Assembly: GCF_018336815.1 (NCBI RefSeq)
Contig: NZ_CP050497.1
Location: 1,798,001-1,862,000, forward strand
Direction of reading: 5' to 3'
DNA from: Treponema vincentii
GTDB lineage: Bacteria > Spirochaetota > Spirochaetia > Treponematales > Treponemataceae
Length of the DNA: 64,000 nucleotides
Position 1 is the first letter of the stretch. Every line of letters begins with the position of its first letter. The notes beneath the pieces were generated by a model, which ran no database searches, was not told where the DNA came from, and saw nothing but the letters and a program-made list of their open reading frames with translations. A program made the translations under genes and the position numbers. Shown here piece after piece: positions 44,942-53,468 of the stretch.

Positions 44942-46374
44942 TCTATTATTCCTAGTGAAAATCCGTCTTCGATAAGTGCAGGATACATTTCGGTTAAAAG
45001 CTCTGCAAGCTCAACCGTAAAGACATGGCCGATCATGATGGCAGAACCTTTCTGTCTCGCAATGCTCAACCCTTTTTTAATTTGCGTTTCCATTGCAGCT
45101 CGGCTTTTATCGTTATCAATAAAAATTGCCCGTTCCCAGACAGCCATGTTTTTCTCCTTTGCAACCTTCGCAACGACTGACCGAGCGGTTGTCCGCGAAT
45201 CCAAAAAGAATATATGCTTTTCCGCTACGACATCCAAGACCGCGCTCATCGCTGCCTCATCCGCCGTCATCAGCGAGCCTTCGTGATTATTCATCCCGGC
45301 TACCGGCCAAATCTCTTCGAGATTTTTTCTGACGATGTTTTTGATTTGCTCCGCAGAAAGTCCCGGCGTAACGGCGCCCGGTCCCGGATTAATATGCAGA
45401 TCGACCGATTGCATCGGCTGGTGCAGAATAACCTGTTTGCCGGCTTTGCGTATCCGCCGCGCCGACTCGCTAGAGTACCGCAATCCGGGTAAAACTGCAA
45501 TAGTACAGGGGAATGGCAGCCGCAAAAAGTATTCAAGCTGGTCGAGATTGTGCCCCGCATCGTCAAATACAAAGGTGAGGTTCCCTGCATAAGGAGCACG
45601 CTTGCGCGGCTTTTCCGGTTTTGCAGCAGGCTGCACCGGTTGCATTGTTTGCACGGTTTTTTTCTTATCGGGTACGGCAGGTTTTTCCGGTACGCTGTTT
45701 TTTTTCGATGCAGTATTTTTTTTATCAGGTGCAACGGATTTCTCCGGTACGGTATTCTTTTGCGGAGCCGCATGGACTGCCGGTTTTTCTTTCTTCGCAG
45801 TATCTTTCTGTGCGGCAGAAGAGGTATGGGATGCTGGCGCAGATGCAGCAGCAGGCGAATGCGGTGCCGGTTGTGCAGCCGGTGTTGTTTTTTTGGCAGC
45901 CGGCGCTTTCTCCTGTGATGACGCCGTTTTTTGCTGCGCTGCCGGTGTGTTTTGCCGTTTTTGCTGCACCGCGGAATCGGTATGCGGCTGTGTTTGTGCG
46001 GCAACCTGCGGCACGGTAACCGGCGGTGAAGGTTCTTGTGCTGCCGTAAGCGATTCATTCCGTTTTTGTTCGGTTGAGGGTGTATCCTGTTGTACTTGAG
46101 TTTGCGCCGTGCCGGTATCCTGTTTTAATGAATTTTTAAGATTAGGCACTAATTTTAACACTAAAACAAGATTAAAACCCAAAAGCAGAACGCACAATAT
46201 CACCAACGCGGCAATAATATTTCCTATCGAACGCTTTTTTCGGGCAGTAGAACTACGTGATTTTTTCTTTGCTGTTGTACTGCTGCGGCTCTTGGTTTTT
46301 GACTGCCCCTTCGCCGCGGTTTTTTTCGGCGATGTTTTTTTGCTTGTTTTTCCTTTATCCTCTTTCTCGGGCAT
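44938..46374 (-). CDS. Divergent polysaccharide deacetylase (YibQ-like), membrane-anchored
   Basis: About 478 residues. A lysine-rich cytoplasmic tail (SKKTSPKKTAAKG...) precedes one membrane helix (about 50-72). A long P/A/K/Q low-complexity linker (to about 240) leads to a C-terminal NodB-like fold: LTFVFDDAGH, CTIAVLPGLRYS, VILHQPMQS, HEGSLMT, FFLDSRTT and IMIGHVF. The paired Asp in FDDAG and His in NNHEGS fit the divergent deacetylase family, of unknown substrate. The start is unclear: ATG 46374, ATG 46386 or TTG 46410 are in frame. TTGACA and TATGCT 17 bases apart, ending near 46381, form a promoter, so 46374 is preferred. Confidence 0.82.
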   Translation of the reverse strand: MPEKEDKGKTSKKTSPKKTAAKGQSKTKSRSSTTAKKKSRSSTARKKRSIGNIIAALVILCVLLLGFNLVLVLKLVPNLKNSLKQDTGTAQTQVQQDTPSTEQKRNESLTAAQEPSPPVTVPQVAAQTQPHTDSAVQQKRQNTPAAQQKTASSQEKAPAAKKTTPAAQPAPHSPAAASAPASHTSSAAQKDTAKKEKPAVHAAPQKNTVPEKSVAPDKKNTASKKNSVPEKPAVPDKKKTVQTMQPVQPAAKPEKPRKRAPYAGNLTFVFDDAGHNLDQLEYFLRLPFPCTIAVLPGLRYSSESARRIRKAGKQVILHQPMQSVDLHINPGPGAVTPGLSAEQIKNIVRKNLEEIWPVAGMNNHEGSLMTADEAAMSAVLDVVAEKHIFFLDSRTTARSVVAKVAKEKNMAVWERAIFIDNDKSRAAMETQIKKGLSIARQKGSAIMIGHVFTVELAELLTEMYPALIEDGFSLGIIE

Positions 46375-46490
46375 AGGCGAAAGCATAAAAACAGCGGGGG
46401 TTAATGTCAAGCGGTATTTGTGCAGAGAAACGTATCGCTCCCTTTTATTATGGAAAGGTATGAGATGGACAGAAATGAAATAAAAAATAA

Positions 46491-46564
46491 TCGGGCAAGC
46501 CGGATTTGAACCGGCGACCCCAAGTCCCCCAGACTTGTACGCTAACCAACTGCGCTATTGCCCG
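46491..46564 (-). tRNA. tRNA-Pro (GGG)
   Basis: A cloverleaf folds on the minus strand: acceptor CGGGCAA / TTGCCCG, D stem GCGC/GCGT, anticodon stem CAAGT/ACTTG with loop CTGGGGG (anticodon GGG), T arm GCCGG-TTCAAAT-CCGGC. CCA is not encoded. Confidence 0.95.
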
Positions 46565-46650
46565 TTTTGTTTCAATAACAAAGACAGATATTATCGATAA
46601 AGTTTCATTATGTCAATATGTCTTGTGCCGTGTTGGTATGTAACCATCGA

Positions 46651-46678
46651 TTGACTTTTACCGTATTCCGTATATACT
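46651..46678 (+). promoter_or_regulatory. Candidate promoter of DUF4418-ABC genes
   Basis: TTGACT (46651-46656), 16-base spacer, TATACT (46673-46678), 60 bases before the DUF4418 start. A TTCGATAAC / GTTGTCGAA hairpin follows at about 46686-46706. Confidence 0.55.
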
Positions 46679-46738
46679 AGACACATTCGATAACTTCGTT
46701 GTCGAACAGGTTTACTAATATGTCTGTGAGGTTATATT

Positions 46739-47125
46739 ATGAAAAAACATGTTGTAGGAATGTTAATCATTATTATCGGGTTACTCGTCTTGTTTGCTCC
46801 CTTCGGATTTGCTCATGTCTGTTTCCCTAAAGCTGACGGCGGTTTTATGAAGTGCCATTGGATGGGAGAAGCTGTCCGAATGCTCGGCGGTTTAATTGCC
46901 GCATTGGGCGTTGTGTTCTTACTGTTCAAGAGTTCCCGCATCGGTATCGCATTTTCCAATATCGGGCTCGGTGTTTGTCTGATATTATTGCAAACGGTTG
47001 TTATCGGTACCTGCAAGAATGTAGCCATGCCTTGTAACGTTTATACCAAACCCGTCATTTTACTGTTGGCAATCGTGCTGATAGCCATTAATGTCGGATA
47101 TCTGTTCGTTAACAGAAAACGATAA
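46739..47125 (+). CDS. DUF4418-family membrane protein
   Basis: 128 residues, four hydrophobic segments. The family-type cysteines are CFPKADGGFMKCHWMGEAVR after helix 1 and GTCKNVAMPCN before helix 4, so two cysteine pairs face one side of the membrane. DUF4418 genes commonly accompany FtsX-type ABC transporters, and an ABC ATPase gene follows 24 bases later. The role is unknown. Confidence 0.85.
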   Translation: MKKHVVGMLIIIIGLLVLFAPFGFAHVCFPKADGGFMKCHWMGEAVRMLGGLIAALGVVFLLFKSSRIGIAFSNIGLGVCLILLQTVVIGTCKNVAMPCNVYTKPVILLLAIVLIAINVGYLFVNRKR

Positions 47126-47149
47126 ATTTTGCCATTGGATTATTACGGT

Positions 47150-47815
47150 ATGTTATTGCAAACAAAACAACTTTCCAGAACGTTTACCAGAAGCGGTTCC
47201 GATTTTTTTGCCGTTAAGGAGACCGATTTCACTATCGATTCTTCCGATTTTGTCTTTATTGTCGGCCGCTCCGGTTCGGGAAAAACGACGTTATTGAACC
47301 TCATTTCGGGCATTTTAGAGCCGACTTCCGGTACGATTTTATTTGAAGATAAAGACATTACGATGATGAGCGATACCGAAAAAAGCTATTACCGTAATGA
47401 GTCGATAGGGTTTGTTCCCCAATCTCTCGGCGCTTTGCCGAATCTTTCGGTGCTGGATAATGTGCGCGTACCGTTTTTTTTATTTGAACGGGACGGCGAT
47501 ACCGAAGGGCGGGCGCTGAGCTTATTGGAAGTGATGGGGATAGCGCACCTCAAAGATGAAATGCCGAAAAATCTTTCAGGCGGAGAATCAAAGCGGATGC
47601 TTATCGCGCGCGCCTTGATGAATGCTCCCAAGCTGCTCATCGCTGACGAACCGACGGCAAACCTCGATGCGGAAACGGCTGCCGGTGTCATGCAGGCGGT
47701 AAAAGATGTAAACAAGCTCGGAACTGCCGTTCTTATCGTAACGCATGATTCCAATATCTTGGATCCGAATTGTACAACTTACCGGATGGACGCCGGTACC
47801 CTTTCAGAAGCATAG
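47150..47815 (+). CDS. ABC transporter ATPase (LolD/MacB type) without permease
   Basis: About 221 residues from ATG 47150; TTG 47129 would add seven residues. Walker A is GRSGSGKT (39-46), signature LSGGESKRM, Walker B LLIADEPTA, with the H-loop in VTHDSN. The sequence groups with ATPases serving FtsX-like permeases (macrolide/lipoprotein exporters). No permease gene adjoins: after it come 378 bases without a gene, then recA. It may pair with a permease elsewhere. Confidence 0.9.
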   Translation: MLLQTKQLSRTFTRSGSDFFAVKETDFTIDSSDFVFIVGRSGSGKTTLLNLISGILEPTSGTILFEDKDITMMSDTEKSYYRNESIGFVPQSLGALPNLSVLDNVRVPFFLFERDGDTEGRALSLLEVMGIAHLKDEMPKNLSGGESKRMLIARALMNAPKLLIADEPTANLDAETAAGVMQAVKDVNKLGTAVLIVTHDSNILDPNCTTYRMDAGTLSEA

Positions 47816-48193
47816 ATTTTCCATAATATTGCTTTCTTATGTGTCTTATGCTATAAATTAAGACTAAATGATAGTCTGTATACATAGACGCCTTATCAGC
47901 AAAGCTGATAATAAGTGTTTTTATAAATGATTACAGCAGTATTGTCAGATGTCCTTCCGATTAAAAACATATCGGTCAGGAAAAAACTCGATTCTTTGTA
48001 AAAATTTCTAAAAAAAGTGATTTTCAGCAATTTTTTTAAGCCAAAATCGCAATGACGATATATAACAAAGATAAGAAGCACTGCAGCGGGGCAAAACGTG
48101 TCGGAAGTTCGGAAGTAAAGAGACTTTTGCAGAACGTCATTAGTAATGTTCTGACGGCACCGGCCGGGCGCACTATAACTATGGAGGCCATAA
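47816..48193 (+). promoter_or_regulatory. recA upstream region, no gene
   Basis: Contains a TTATCAGC-AAA-GCTGATAA hairpin (about 47895-47913) and, at 48131-48152, the imperfect palindrome AGAAC..GTTCT with 12 bases between. The GAAC/GTTC half-sites recall LexA boxes, but spacing is wider than the known Gram-positive box, so the regulator is unknown. GGAGG precedes the recA start. No coding sequence is seen. Confidence 0.4.
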
Positions 48194-49552
48194 ATGGCAA
48201 AAACAAAATCGGAAATAAATCAGGTAACCAATATTACCGATGCCGATGAAAAACTCAAAGCGTTGGAGGCTGCGCGCCTGCAAATTGAAAAACAATTCGG
48301 GCAAGGCTCGATCATGAAGCTCGGGGCAAAGACCGAGACAAGCGGCATCGAAGTAATCCCGTCGGGTAGTATCTTGCTTGATGAGGCGCTCGGTATCGGC
48401 GGTTATCCGCGCGGCAGAATTATCGAAATATTCGGGCCGGAGTCATCGGGAAAAACCACGCTTGCGCTCCATGTTGTTGCCGAAGCGCAAAAACGGGGCG
48501 GCATTGCGGCGTTTGTGGATGCCGAACATGCCCTTGACCCCCAGTATGCACAAAAACTCGGTGTTAATATCGATGAGCTATGGGTTGCCCAGCCCGATGC
48601 GGGGGAGCAGGCCTTAGAAATCACCGAAAACCTCGTTAGATCGGGCGCAGTAGACGTTATCGTCGTAGACTCGGTAGCCGCCCTTACGCCGCAAGCGGAA
48701 ATCGATGGCGAAATGGGCGATTCGCACATGGGCTTACAGGCGCGTTTGATGAGCCAAGCGCTGCGAAAATTGACGGCCATTATCTCGCGGTCAAAATGTA
48801 TTCTCATCTTTATCAACCAAATCCGCATGAAAATCGGCATTGCATACGGAAATCCTGAAACCACCACCGGCGGTAATGCGCTCAAATTCTATTCCTCGGT
48901 ACGTATCGAAGTCCGCAAGGGCGAAGTGCTCGGCAAGGATGAAGATGAGGCATGGGGGAACAAGGTGCGCATCAAAGTGGTAAAGAACAAGGTCGCGCCG
49001 CCGTTTCGAAAAGTCGAATTGGAAATCCTATTCGGAAAGGGGATTTCTCCCTACGGCAGCTTGCTGGATTGCGCAGTAAAATACGAATTGATAGATAAAA
49101 AAGGCGCATGGTATTCATATAAAGAGGATAAGATTGGGCAAGGGCATGACAATGCCGTCAAATTCTTGGAGGATAACCCCGATATCGCAATCGATCTTGA
49201 AAAGACCTTGCGCGCGCAGCTGTTCCCCAACCAAAAATATGTTTCGAGTTTTGTAAAAACCGATCAAGCCGCCGATTCCGGCTCTGCAGGCAAAACACCG
49301 TCCGGTTCAGGCGAAGCGGCTGCGGCAAAGACAGGGGCATCAAAAGCGGCCGCTTCCGTAAAACCGGGAGATACAAAGGCTGATAAAGAAGCCGATGCTC
49401 AGACCGCTCCGGCAGGGAAAAAATCCATGCTCGAAAAGGCCGCTCTCGCGAGCGGCAAAACTGAAAGCTTGAATGCCAGTTCTGCGGCAGTATCCGCTGC
49501 GCATAAATCAAAGCCGGGCAGCGCTTTTGACGGCGACAACGAACTCTTTTAA
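48194..49552 (+). CDS. recA: RecA recombinase with long C-terminal tail
   Basis: 452 residues. The core is canonical: [14 protein letters not shown], Walker A GPESSGKT (81-88), DAEHALDP, loop L1 region [19 protein letters not shown] and loop L2 [24 protein letters not shown]. Residues about 355-452 form an A/K/S/G-rich tail, longer than the acidic tail of E. coli RecA and of net basic to neutral charge. RecA drives strand exchange and SOS induction. It is monocistronic, with a palindromic family B repeat 15 bases after the stop. Confidence 0.97.
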   Translation: MAKTKSEINQVTNITDADEKLKALEAARLQIEKQFGQGSIMKLGAKTETSGIEVIPSGSILLDEALGIGGYPRGRIIEIFGPESSGKTTLALHVVAEAQKRGGIAAFVDAEHALDPQYAQKLGVNIDELWVAQPDAGEQALEITENLVRSGAVDVIVVDSVAALTPQAEIDGEMGDSHMGLQARLMSQALRKLTAIISRSKCILIFINQIRMKIGIAYGNPETTTGGNALKFYSSVRIEVRKGEVLGKDEDEAWGNKVRIKVVKNKVAPPFRKVELEILFGKGISPYGSLLDCAVKYELIDKKGAWYSYKEDKIGQGHDNAVKFLEDNPDIAIDLEKTLRAQLFPNQKYVSSFVKTDQAADSGSAGKTPSGSGEAAAAKTGASKAAASVKPGDTKADKEADAQTAPAGKKSMLEKAALASGKTESLNASSAAVSAAHKSKPGSAFDGDNELF

Positions 49553-49567
49553 CCTGCCCGATATCAC

Positions 49568-49711
49568 AGGGTAATCGCATCAGACAGATAAATAAAAATC
49601 GCAAAATAAATAGGCTATGAGACCATTTGAGCCGCAAAGCGGCGAAATTCTGGTTGAATAGCCTATTTATTTTGCGGGAAATATAGCAAAACAGTCTGAT
49701 GCGATTACCCT
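49568..49711. repeat. Family B nested palindromic element, copy 3 (overlaps pth stop)
   Basis: Ends AGGGTAATCGCATCAGAC and GTCTGATGCGATTACCCT. The inner 19-bp arms CGCAAAATAAATAGGCTAT / ATAGCCTATTTATTTTGCG enclose GCCGC-AAA-GCGGC. In inverted orientation the core shows TTCAACCAGA and GCGGCTCAAATGGTCTCA as in copies 1 and 2. The right end contains the stop codon of pth (49705-49707). The 3' hairpin of copies 1-2 is absent. Confidence 0.85.
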
Positions 49712-50320
49712 CCTGAGGGCAGTACCTTCGTCCATGCGGGAAGCAGCTTTTGCGGATCCTGCCGCTCGGTGATGAGCGCCGTAAAAAGCGGTTCCAGCTG
49801 AGGCAGCGCTGCATCCAGCAGGGTAAATTCTTCTTGAGAAAAGGGAGAGAGCACATAACCTGCAATATCGGGATGCTCGGCGCTGCTGCTTTTTTTTCCG
49901 CCCGGACGCCCGATACCGATCCTGAGCCGCCAAAAGTCCGGCGTTCCCAGCGCTGCCTTTATTGAGCGAAGCCCGTTGTGCCCGCCAAGTCCTCCCGACC
50001 ACTTGAGGCTCAAGGCGGCAGGCGGCAGTTCAAGCTCATCGTGTACAACAAGTATTTCTGCCGGAGGAATTTTGAAAAACTGGGCAGCCTCCCCTACTGA
50101 TTCGCCCGATAGATTCATATATGTTTCCGGCTTTAAAGCATGGACAGCCTGCCCCCCGCTCACTGCTGCCGGAAAACGCCCGTACAGTCCGCGGAACTTA
50201 TGCTGCCACGAAATTCCCCCGCAAATAGATAAACGATCCGCAGCAATCCACGCTGCGTTATGCCGGGTGCGTTCATACTCCCGCCCGACATTTCCCAAAA
50301 AATGCTATTAACGAAATCAT
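49705..50320 (-). pseudogene. pth: Peptidyl-tRNA hydrolase, frameshift near N-terminus
   Basis: The long frame (50298 to 49705, 197 residues) has all Pth motifs (GREYERTRHN, KPETYMNLSGESV, VVHDELELP, GGLGGHNGLRSI, RIGIGRP) but begins at a TTG with the first strand missing. The missing strand is encoded one frame away from ATG 50320 (MISLIAF). With five rather than six T on the coding strand (plus A 50297-50302) it would read MISLIAFLGNVGREYERTRHN. Pth is normally essential, so a true knock-out is unlikely; a base-calling error is the simplest reading. Confidence 0.85.
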
Positions 50321-50336
50321 CTTTTTTAACCTGAAA

Positions 50337-50789
50337 TTATTCTTTTACCTTCGTGTCGATTATGATCGTAACCGGTCCGTCGTTGTGAATTTCCACCTGC
50401 ATATCCGCTCCGAATTGTCCGGTTTTTATCGGCTTACCGAGCGCTTCGCTCAGTTTGCGGATACAGCATTCATAGAGCGGGATTGCAATCGAAGGATCCG
50501 CCGCTGCATTGAAGGACGGGCGGTTTCCTTTCTTGGTACTGGCAAACAGGGTGAACTGACTGACCAGCAAAATGTCTCCCTGCACATCCGCAAGGGCACG
50601 GTTCATCTTCCCCTCATCGTCTTCGAAAATCCGCATCTGTACGATTTTCTTAACCAACCAATCTATATCGTCCTCAGTATCTTCAGGACAGATACCGAGC
50701 AAAATAACAAAGCCCTTGCCGATGGTCTGCGTTTCAAAGCCTTCAATAGCCACACTTCCCGACCGTACCCGCTGTATTACCGCCCGCAT
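50337..50789 (-). CDS. dtd: D-aminoacyl-tRNA deacylase
   Basis: 150 residues matching Dtd throughout: MRAVIQRVRSGSVAIEG at the start, the SQFTLFA active-site block and the Gly-cisPro motif in NDGPVTIIIDT. It removes D-amino acids from tRNA. The gene ends 16 bases before pth in the same direction, so the two tRNA-quality-control genes are probably co-transcribed. Confidence 0.96.
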   Translation of the reverse strand: MRAVIQRVRSGSVAIEGFETQTIGKGFVILLGICPEDTEDDIDWLVKKIVQMRIFEDDEGKMNRALADVQGDILLVSQFTLFASTKKGNRPSFNAAADPSIAIPLYECCIRKLSEALGKPIKTGQFGADMQVEIHNDGPVTIIIDTKVKE

Positions 50790-50940
50790 AGCACACGCTC
50801 CTTATCATTTCTTCCATATTATGTCCTTATTATGTCCTTCCGCGCTTGCGAATATTCGAGGTTTCAGTATAGTATAATAACAAAATTAAGCATATAACGC
50901 ATCGGCATTATTTCGATCGGCATCGGGAGCATACTTTACA

Positions 50941-51627
50941 ATGGATACACAAAACACGGAACTTTTACAAGCGGGATTAGCTGCATTACATATTGAAGAT
51001 AATCAAGGACAGCTGCAAGATATGTTGACGCGATACATTCGCGAACTTGAAACGTTTAATGCCGCATTCAATCTGATAAAGGTGCAAAATACTCAAGAGC
51101 TGATTATCAAACATATCCTCGACAGCCTTGCGCCATGGGAAGTGTTGGCGCAGCGGATCGGTTCACATCAAACCAAAGATACCTGTACTATTGCGGATAT
51201 CGGATCAGGAGCAGGGCTGCCGGGTATTCCGCTTGCATGTCTGTTTTTACTTAAAACGCCGAGCATTAAATTTACACTGATAGAGCGGATGCACAAACGA
51301 TGCGCTGTTTTGGAAAACATACAAGCCATGCTGGGGCTGACCAATACCGCCGTGCTGGAATCCGAGGCGGAAAAAGCTCCTGCCGATTATTTCGATATTG
51401 CCGTGTTCCGTGCATTTCGCCCACTTGACCGAACCATGTTGGCTACGCTGCAAAAACGAATCCGCAGTACCGGTATCTTAGCCGCCTATAAAGGAAAAGC
51501 AGCCGCAATTGAAGAAGAGATGCAAGCCTTGGGAGATCATAAACCGGACTATCAGGTGATACCGGTACAAACACCCTTTTATGACGCGGAACGGAATCTC
51601 GTTATCATCTCAAAGGAAAAACTTTAG
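50941..51627 (+). CDS. rsmG: 16S rRNA (guanine527-N7)-methyltransferase RsmG
   Basis: 228 residues. FNAAFNLIKVQN and the SAM-binding motif IADIGSGAGLPGIPLA are diagnostic, followed by LIERMHKRCAVLENI and the C-terminal YDAERNLVIISK. It methylates G527 of 16S rRNA. The gene is divergent from dtd-pth and followed by an inverted family C repeat. No gidA is adjacent, unlike in many bacteria. Confidence 0.95.
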   Translation: MDTQNTELLQAGLAALHIEDNQGQLQDMLTRYIRELETFNAAFNLIKVQNTQELIIKHILDSLAPWEVLAQRIGSHQTKDTCTIADIGSGAGLPGIPLACLFLLKTPSIKFTLIERMHKRCAVLENIQAMLGLTNTAVLESEAEKAPADYFDIAVFRAFRPLDRTMLATLQKRIRSTGILAAYKGKAAAIEEEMQALGDHKPDYQVIPVQTPFYDAERNLVIISKEKL

Positions 51628-51651
51628 GACGCCTCTTAAAATACGATCTAT

Positions 51652-51748
51652 AGACCTATTCTGAAACTTTCGTTTTCGAATAGGTCTACGAGTTCACGCA
51701 CCGCATTTCAAGGTAACCTGTTCAGAAACGGAAGTTTCCGAACAGGTT
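51652..51748. repeat. Family C element, copy 2 (inverted, middle hairpin missing)
   Basis: Inverted relative to copies 1 and 3: AGACCTATTC..GAATAGGTCT, then ACGAGTTCACGCACCGCATTTC and AACCTGTTC..GAACAGGTT. The central GTTCTAAATCGT hairpin of copy 1 is absent here. It is followed at about 51767-51815 by an inverted family A variant (GAAGGATGCGAAGC..CCGAGTTTTTAGAGG). Confidence 0.8.
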
Positions 51749-51838
51749 TGTTATTGAACAGCTCTATTCCGAAGGATGCGAAGCAAATTTAACCGAGTTT
51801 TTAGAGGTTCCGACTATTATTGACACCAATAATTTATT

Positions 51839-51867
51839 TGCATTTAGCTCTGACAGGGGGTATAATA
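51839..51867 (+). promoter_or_regulatory. Promoter of the dicarboxylate symporter gene
   Basis: TTGCAT (51839-51844), 17-base spacer, TATAAT (51862-51867). The 65-base leader contains a CGGGA..TCCCG hairpin with inner GCTCT/AGAGC pairing (about 51880-51919) ahead of AAAGGAGG. Confidence 0.65.
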
Positions 51868-51937
51868 GAATCGTACTATCGGGAGGCTCTCGAAGCTTCC
51901 ATCTTTAGAGCTATCCCGTTGTAATTAAAGGAGGCTC

Positions 51938-53242
51938 ATGATGAAAAAAAATGTACTAAAACGGTATCTGGATTCCAACTTGTTAAGGCGAATCCTTGGA
52001 GCGCTGATACTCGGCGCAATTACCGGTATTGTACTCGGTTTCTTCCCCAATGCGGTGCAGCCATACGTTACCTATACGAAGTTTTTCGGCGATGTATTTA
52101 TTCGATTACTGAAAATGATAGTTGTACCTGTCGTATTCTTTTCAATTATTTGCGGTTCAGCCAGTATTGAACCGGCAAAATTGGGGCGGATCGGTGTTAA
52201 AATCATTATCTATTATTTGCTGACCAGTGCTCTTGCCGTATTTGTCGGACTTGTGTTTGCTAATCTGCTGCGTCCCGGCTTCGGTTTTTCGGTTATCGGT
52301 TCGGCAGCTGCAAAGGCAAAGATCAGCGAAGCGCCTGCAATGAATCAAATTCTCTTAAAAATGATTCCTACTAACCCGATGGAGGCTTTGGCTCAAGGGG
52401 ATATGCTGCCCATCATATTATTTGCAATGCTGTTCGGTTTTGCCGTTTCTTTTGTCCGCGGTTCAAAAGACGAATTGCTCCGTAAAAGCGGTGATACGGT
52501 ATTTTACGGTTGTAACGGGGCGGCAGAGGCAATGTATAAAATCGTCGGCGGAATTATGCAATACGCACCGATCGGTGTATTTGTTTTAATTTCGATCGTA
52601 TTTGCCCAACAAGGACCGCAGGCGATAGGGCCGCTTTTAATGGTAACACTCTGTGCCTATCTCGGCTTTGTCGTACAGACGATTGCGGTGTACGGCGCTA
52701 TTCTTGCCGCGTCGAAAGTTTCGCCGATAACCTTTTTCAAAAAGATTCACGAAATTATGATTACCGCTTTTGTAACCCGTTCGTCATCGGGAACGTTGCC
52801 GGTTACCATGCGCGTGGCAGAAGAAAATTTGGGGATTCCGCGCAGTATTTCTTCGTTTACACTGCCGCTCGGCGCAACAATCAATATGAACGGAACCGCC
52901 ATCTACCTTGGTGTTTGCGCAATGTTTATCGGTTACGCAATCGGTTCCCCGCTGAGTATTGCCCAGCAGATTACTGTTGTACTTACGGCAACGTTGGCAG
53001 CGGTCGGCACTGCGGGTGTTCCGGGGTCGGGAGCCATTATGCTGCTGATGGTGCTTGATTCCTGCGGCTTAAAACTCACTGAAGGGTCGGCTGTAGCGGC
53101 TGCTTATGCAATGATTCTCGGAATTGATGCACTGCTTGATATGGGAAGAACTTGTATCAATGTAACAGGCGATGTCGTAGGTACACTCATCGTGTCACGG
53201 CAGGAAGAAAAATACCAAACGTCAAATCAGGCAGAGGTCTAA
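51938..53242 (+). CDS. Dicarboxylate/amino acid:cation symporter (DAACS family)
   Basis: 434 residues, eight membrane segments plus two re-entrant loops. The serine-rich HP1 motif is RSSSGTLPVTMR, helix 7 contains GATINMNGTAIY (the Na+/substrate NMDGT-like site), and HP2 is TAGVPGSGAIML. These are hallmarks of glutamate/aspartate/C4-dicarboxylate carriers driven by Na+ or H+. AAAGGAGG precedes the tandem ATGs (51938 and 51941). It is a single gene with its own promoter and terminator. Confidence 0.94.
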   Translation: MMKKNVLKRYLDSNLLRRILGALILGAITGIVLGFFPNAVQPYVTYTKFFGDVFIRLLKMIVVPVVFFSIICGSASIEPAKLGRIGVKIIIYYLLTSALAVFVGLVFANLLRPGFGFSVIGSAAAKAKISEAPAMNQILLKMIPTNPMEALAQGDMLPIILFAMLFGFAVSFVRGSKDELLRKSGDTVFYGCNGAAEAMYKIVGGIMQYAPIGVFVLISIVFAQQGPQAIGPLLMVTLCAYLGFVVQTIAVYGAILAASKVSPITFFKKIHEIMITAFVTRSSSGTLPVTMRVAEENLGIPRSISSFTLPLGATINMNGTAIYLGVCAMFIGYAIGSPLSIAQQITVVLTATLAAVGTAGVPGSGAIMLLMVLDSCGLKLTEGSAVAAAYAMILGIDALLDMGRTCINVTGDVVGTLIVSRQEEKYQTSNQAEV

Positions 53243-53254
53243 GGAAACACTGGG

Positions 53255-53309
53255 GCTGTCCAAAAACAGAAAGCCTGTCTGTTTTTCTGTGCAATACCGT
53301 TTGGACAGT
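53255..53309 (+). terminator. Nested-hairpin terminator of the symporter gene
   Basis: Inner stem AAAAACAGA / TCTGTTTTT (53262-53286) lies within outer arms CTGTCCAAA and TTTGGACAG. Confidence 0.6.
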
Positions 53310-53383
53310 CTCTTAATTCTATGGGAAATTTTATTTTACGACTTACCACGAAAAAACAAAAAACATAGTAGAACTTGACAAAT

Positions 53384-53407
53384 GGGTAATAGCAGGTTAC
53401 CCTTTTT
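53384..53407 (+). terminator. Small hairpin with T-run before the binding-protein gene
   Basis: GGGTAA-TAGCAGG-TTACCC followed by TTTTT, starting 3 bases after a TTGACA (53375-53380). It could be a second terminator or an attenuator in the leader of the downstream ABC operon. Confidence 0.4.
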
Positions 53408-53468
53408 AAAGAGCAGTTTGATGTAAACTCAAATAATTTTAAAGATGCTCATCAATTCGGAGGAAATC

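Noticed and set aside
45300-46099. Long open frames opposite and within the deacetylase linker
   Set aside because: They arise from the P/A/K/Q low-complexity linker; composition (C/F-rich or R/H-rich) is not protein-like.
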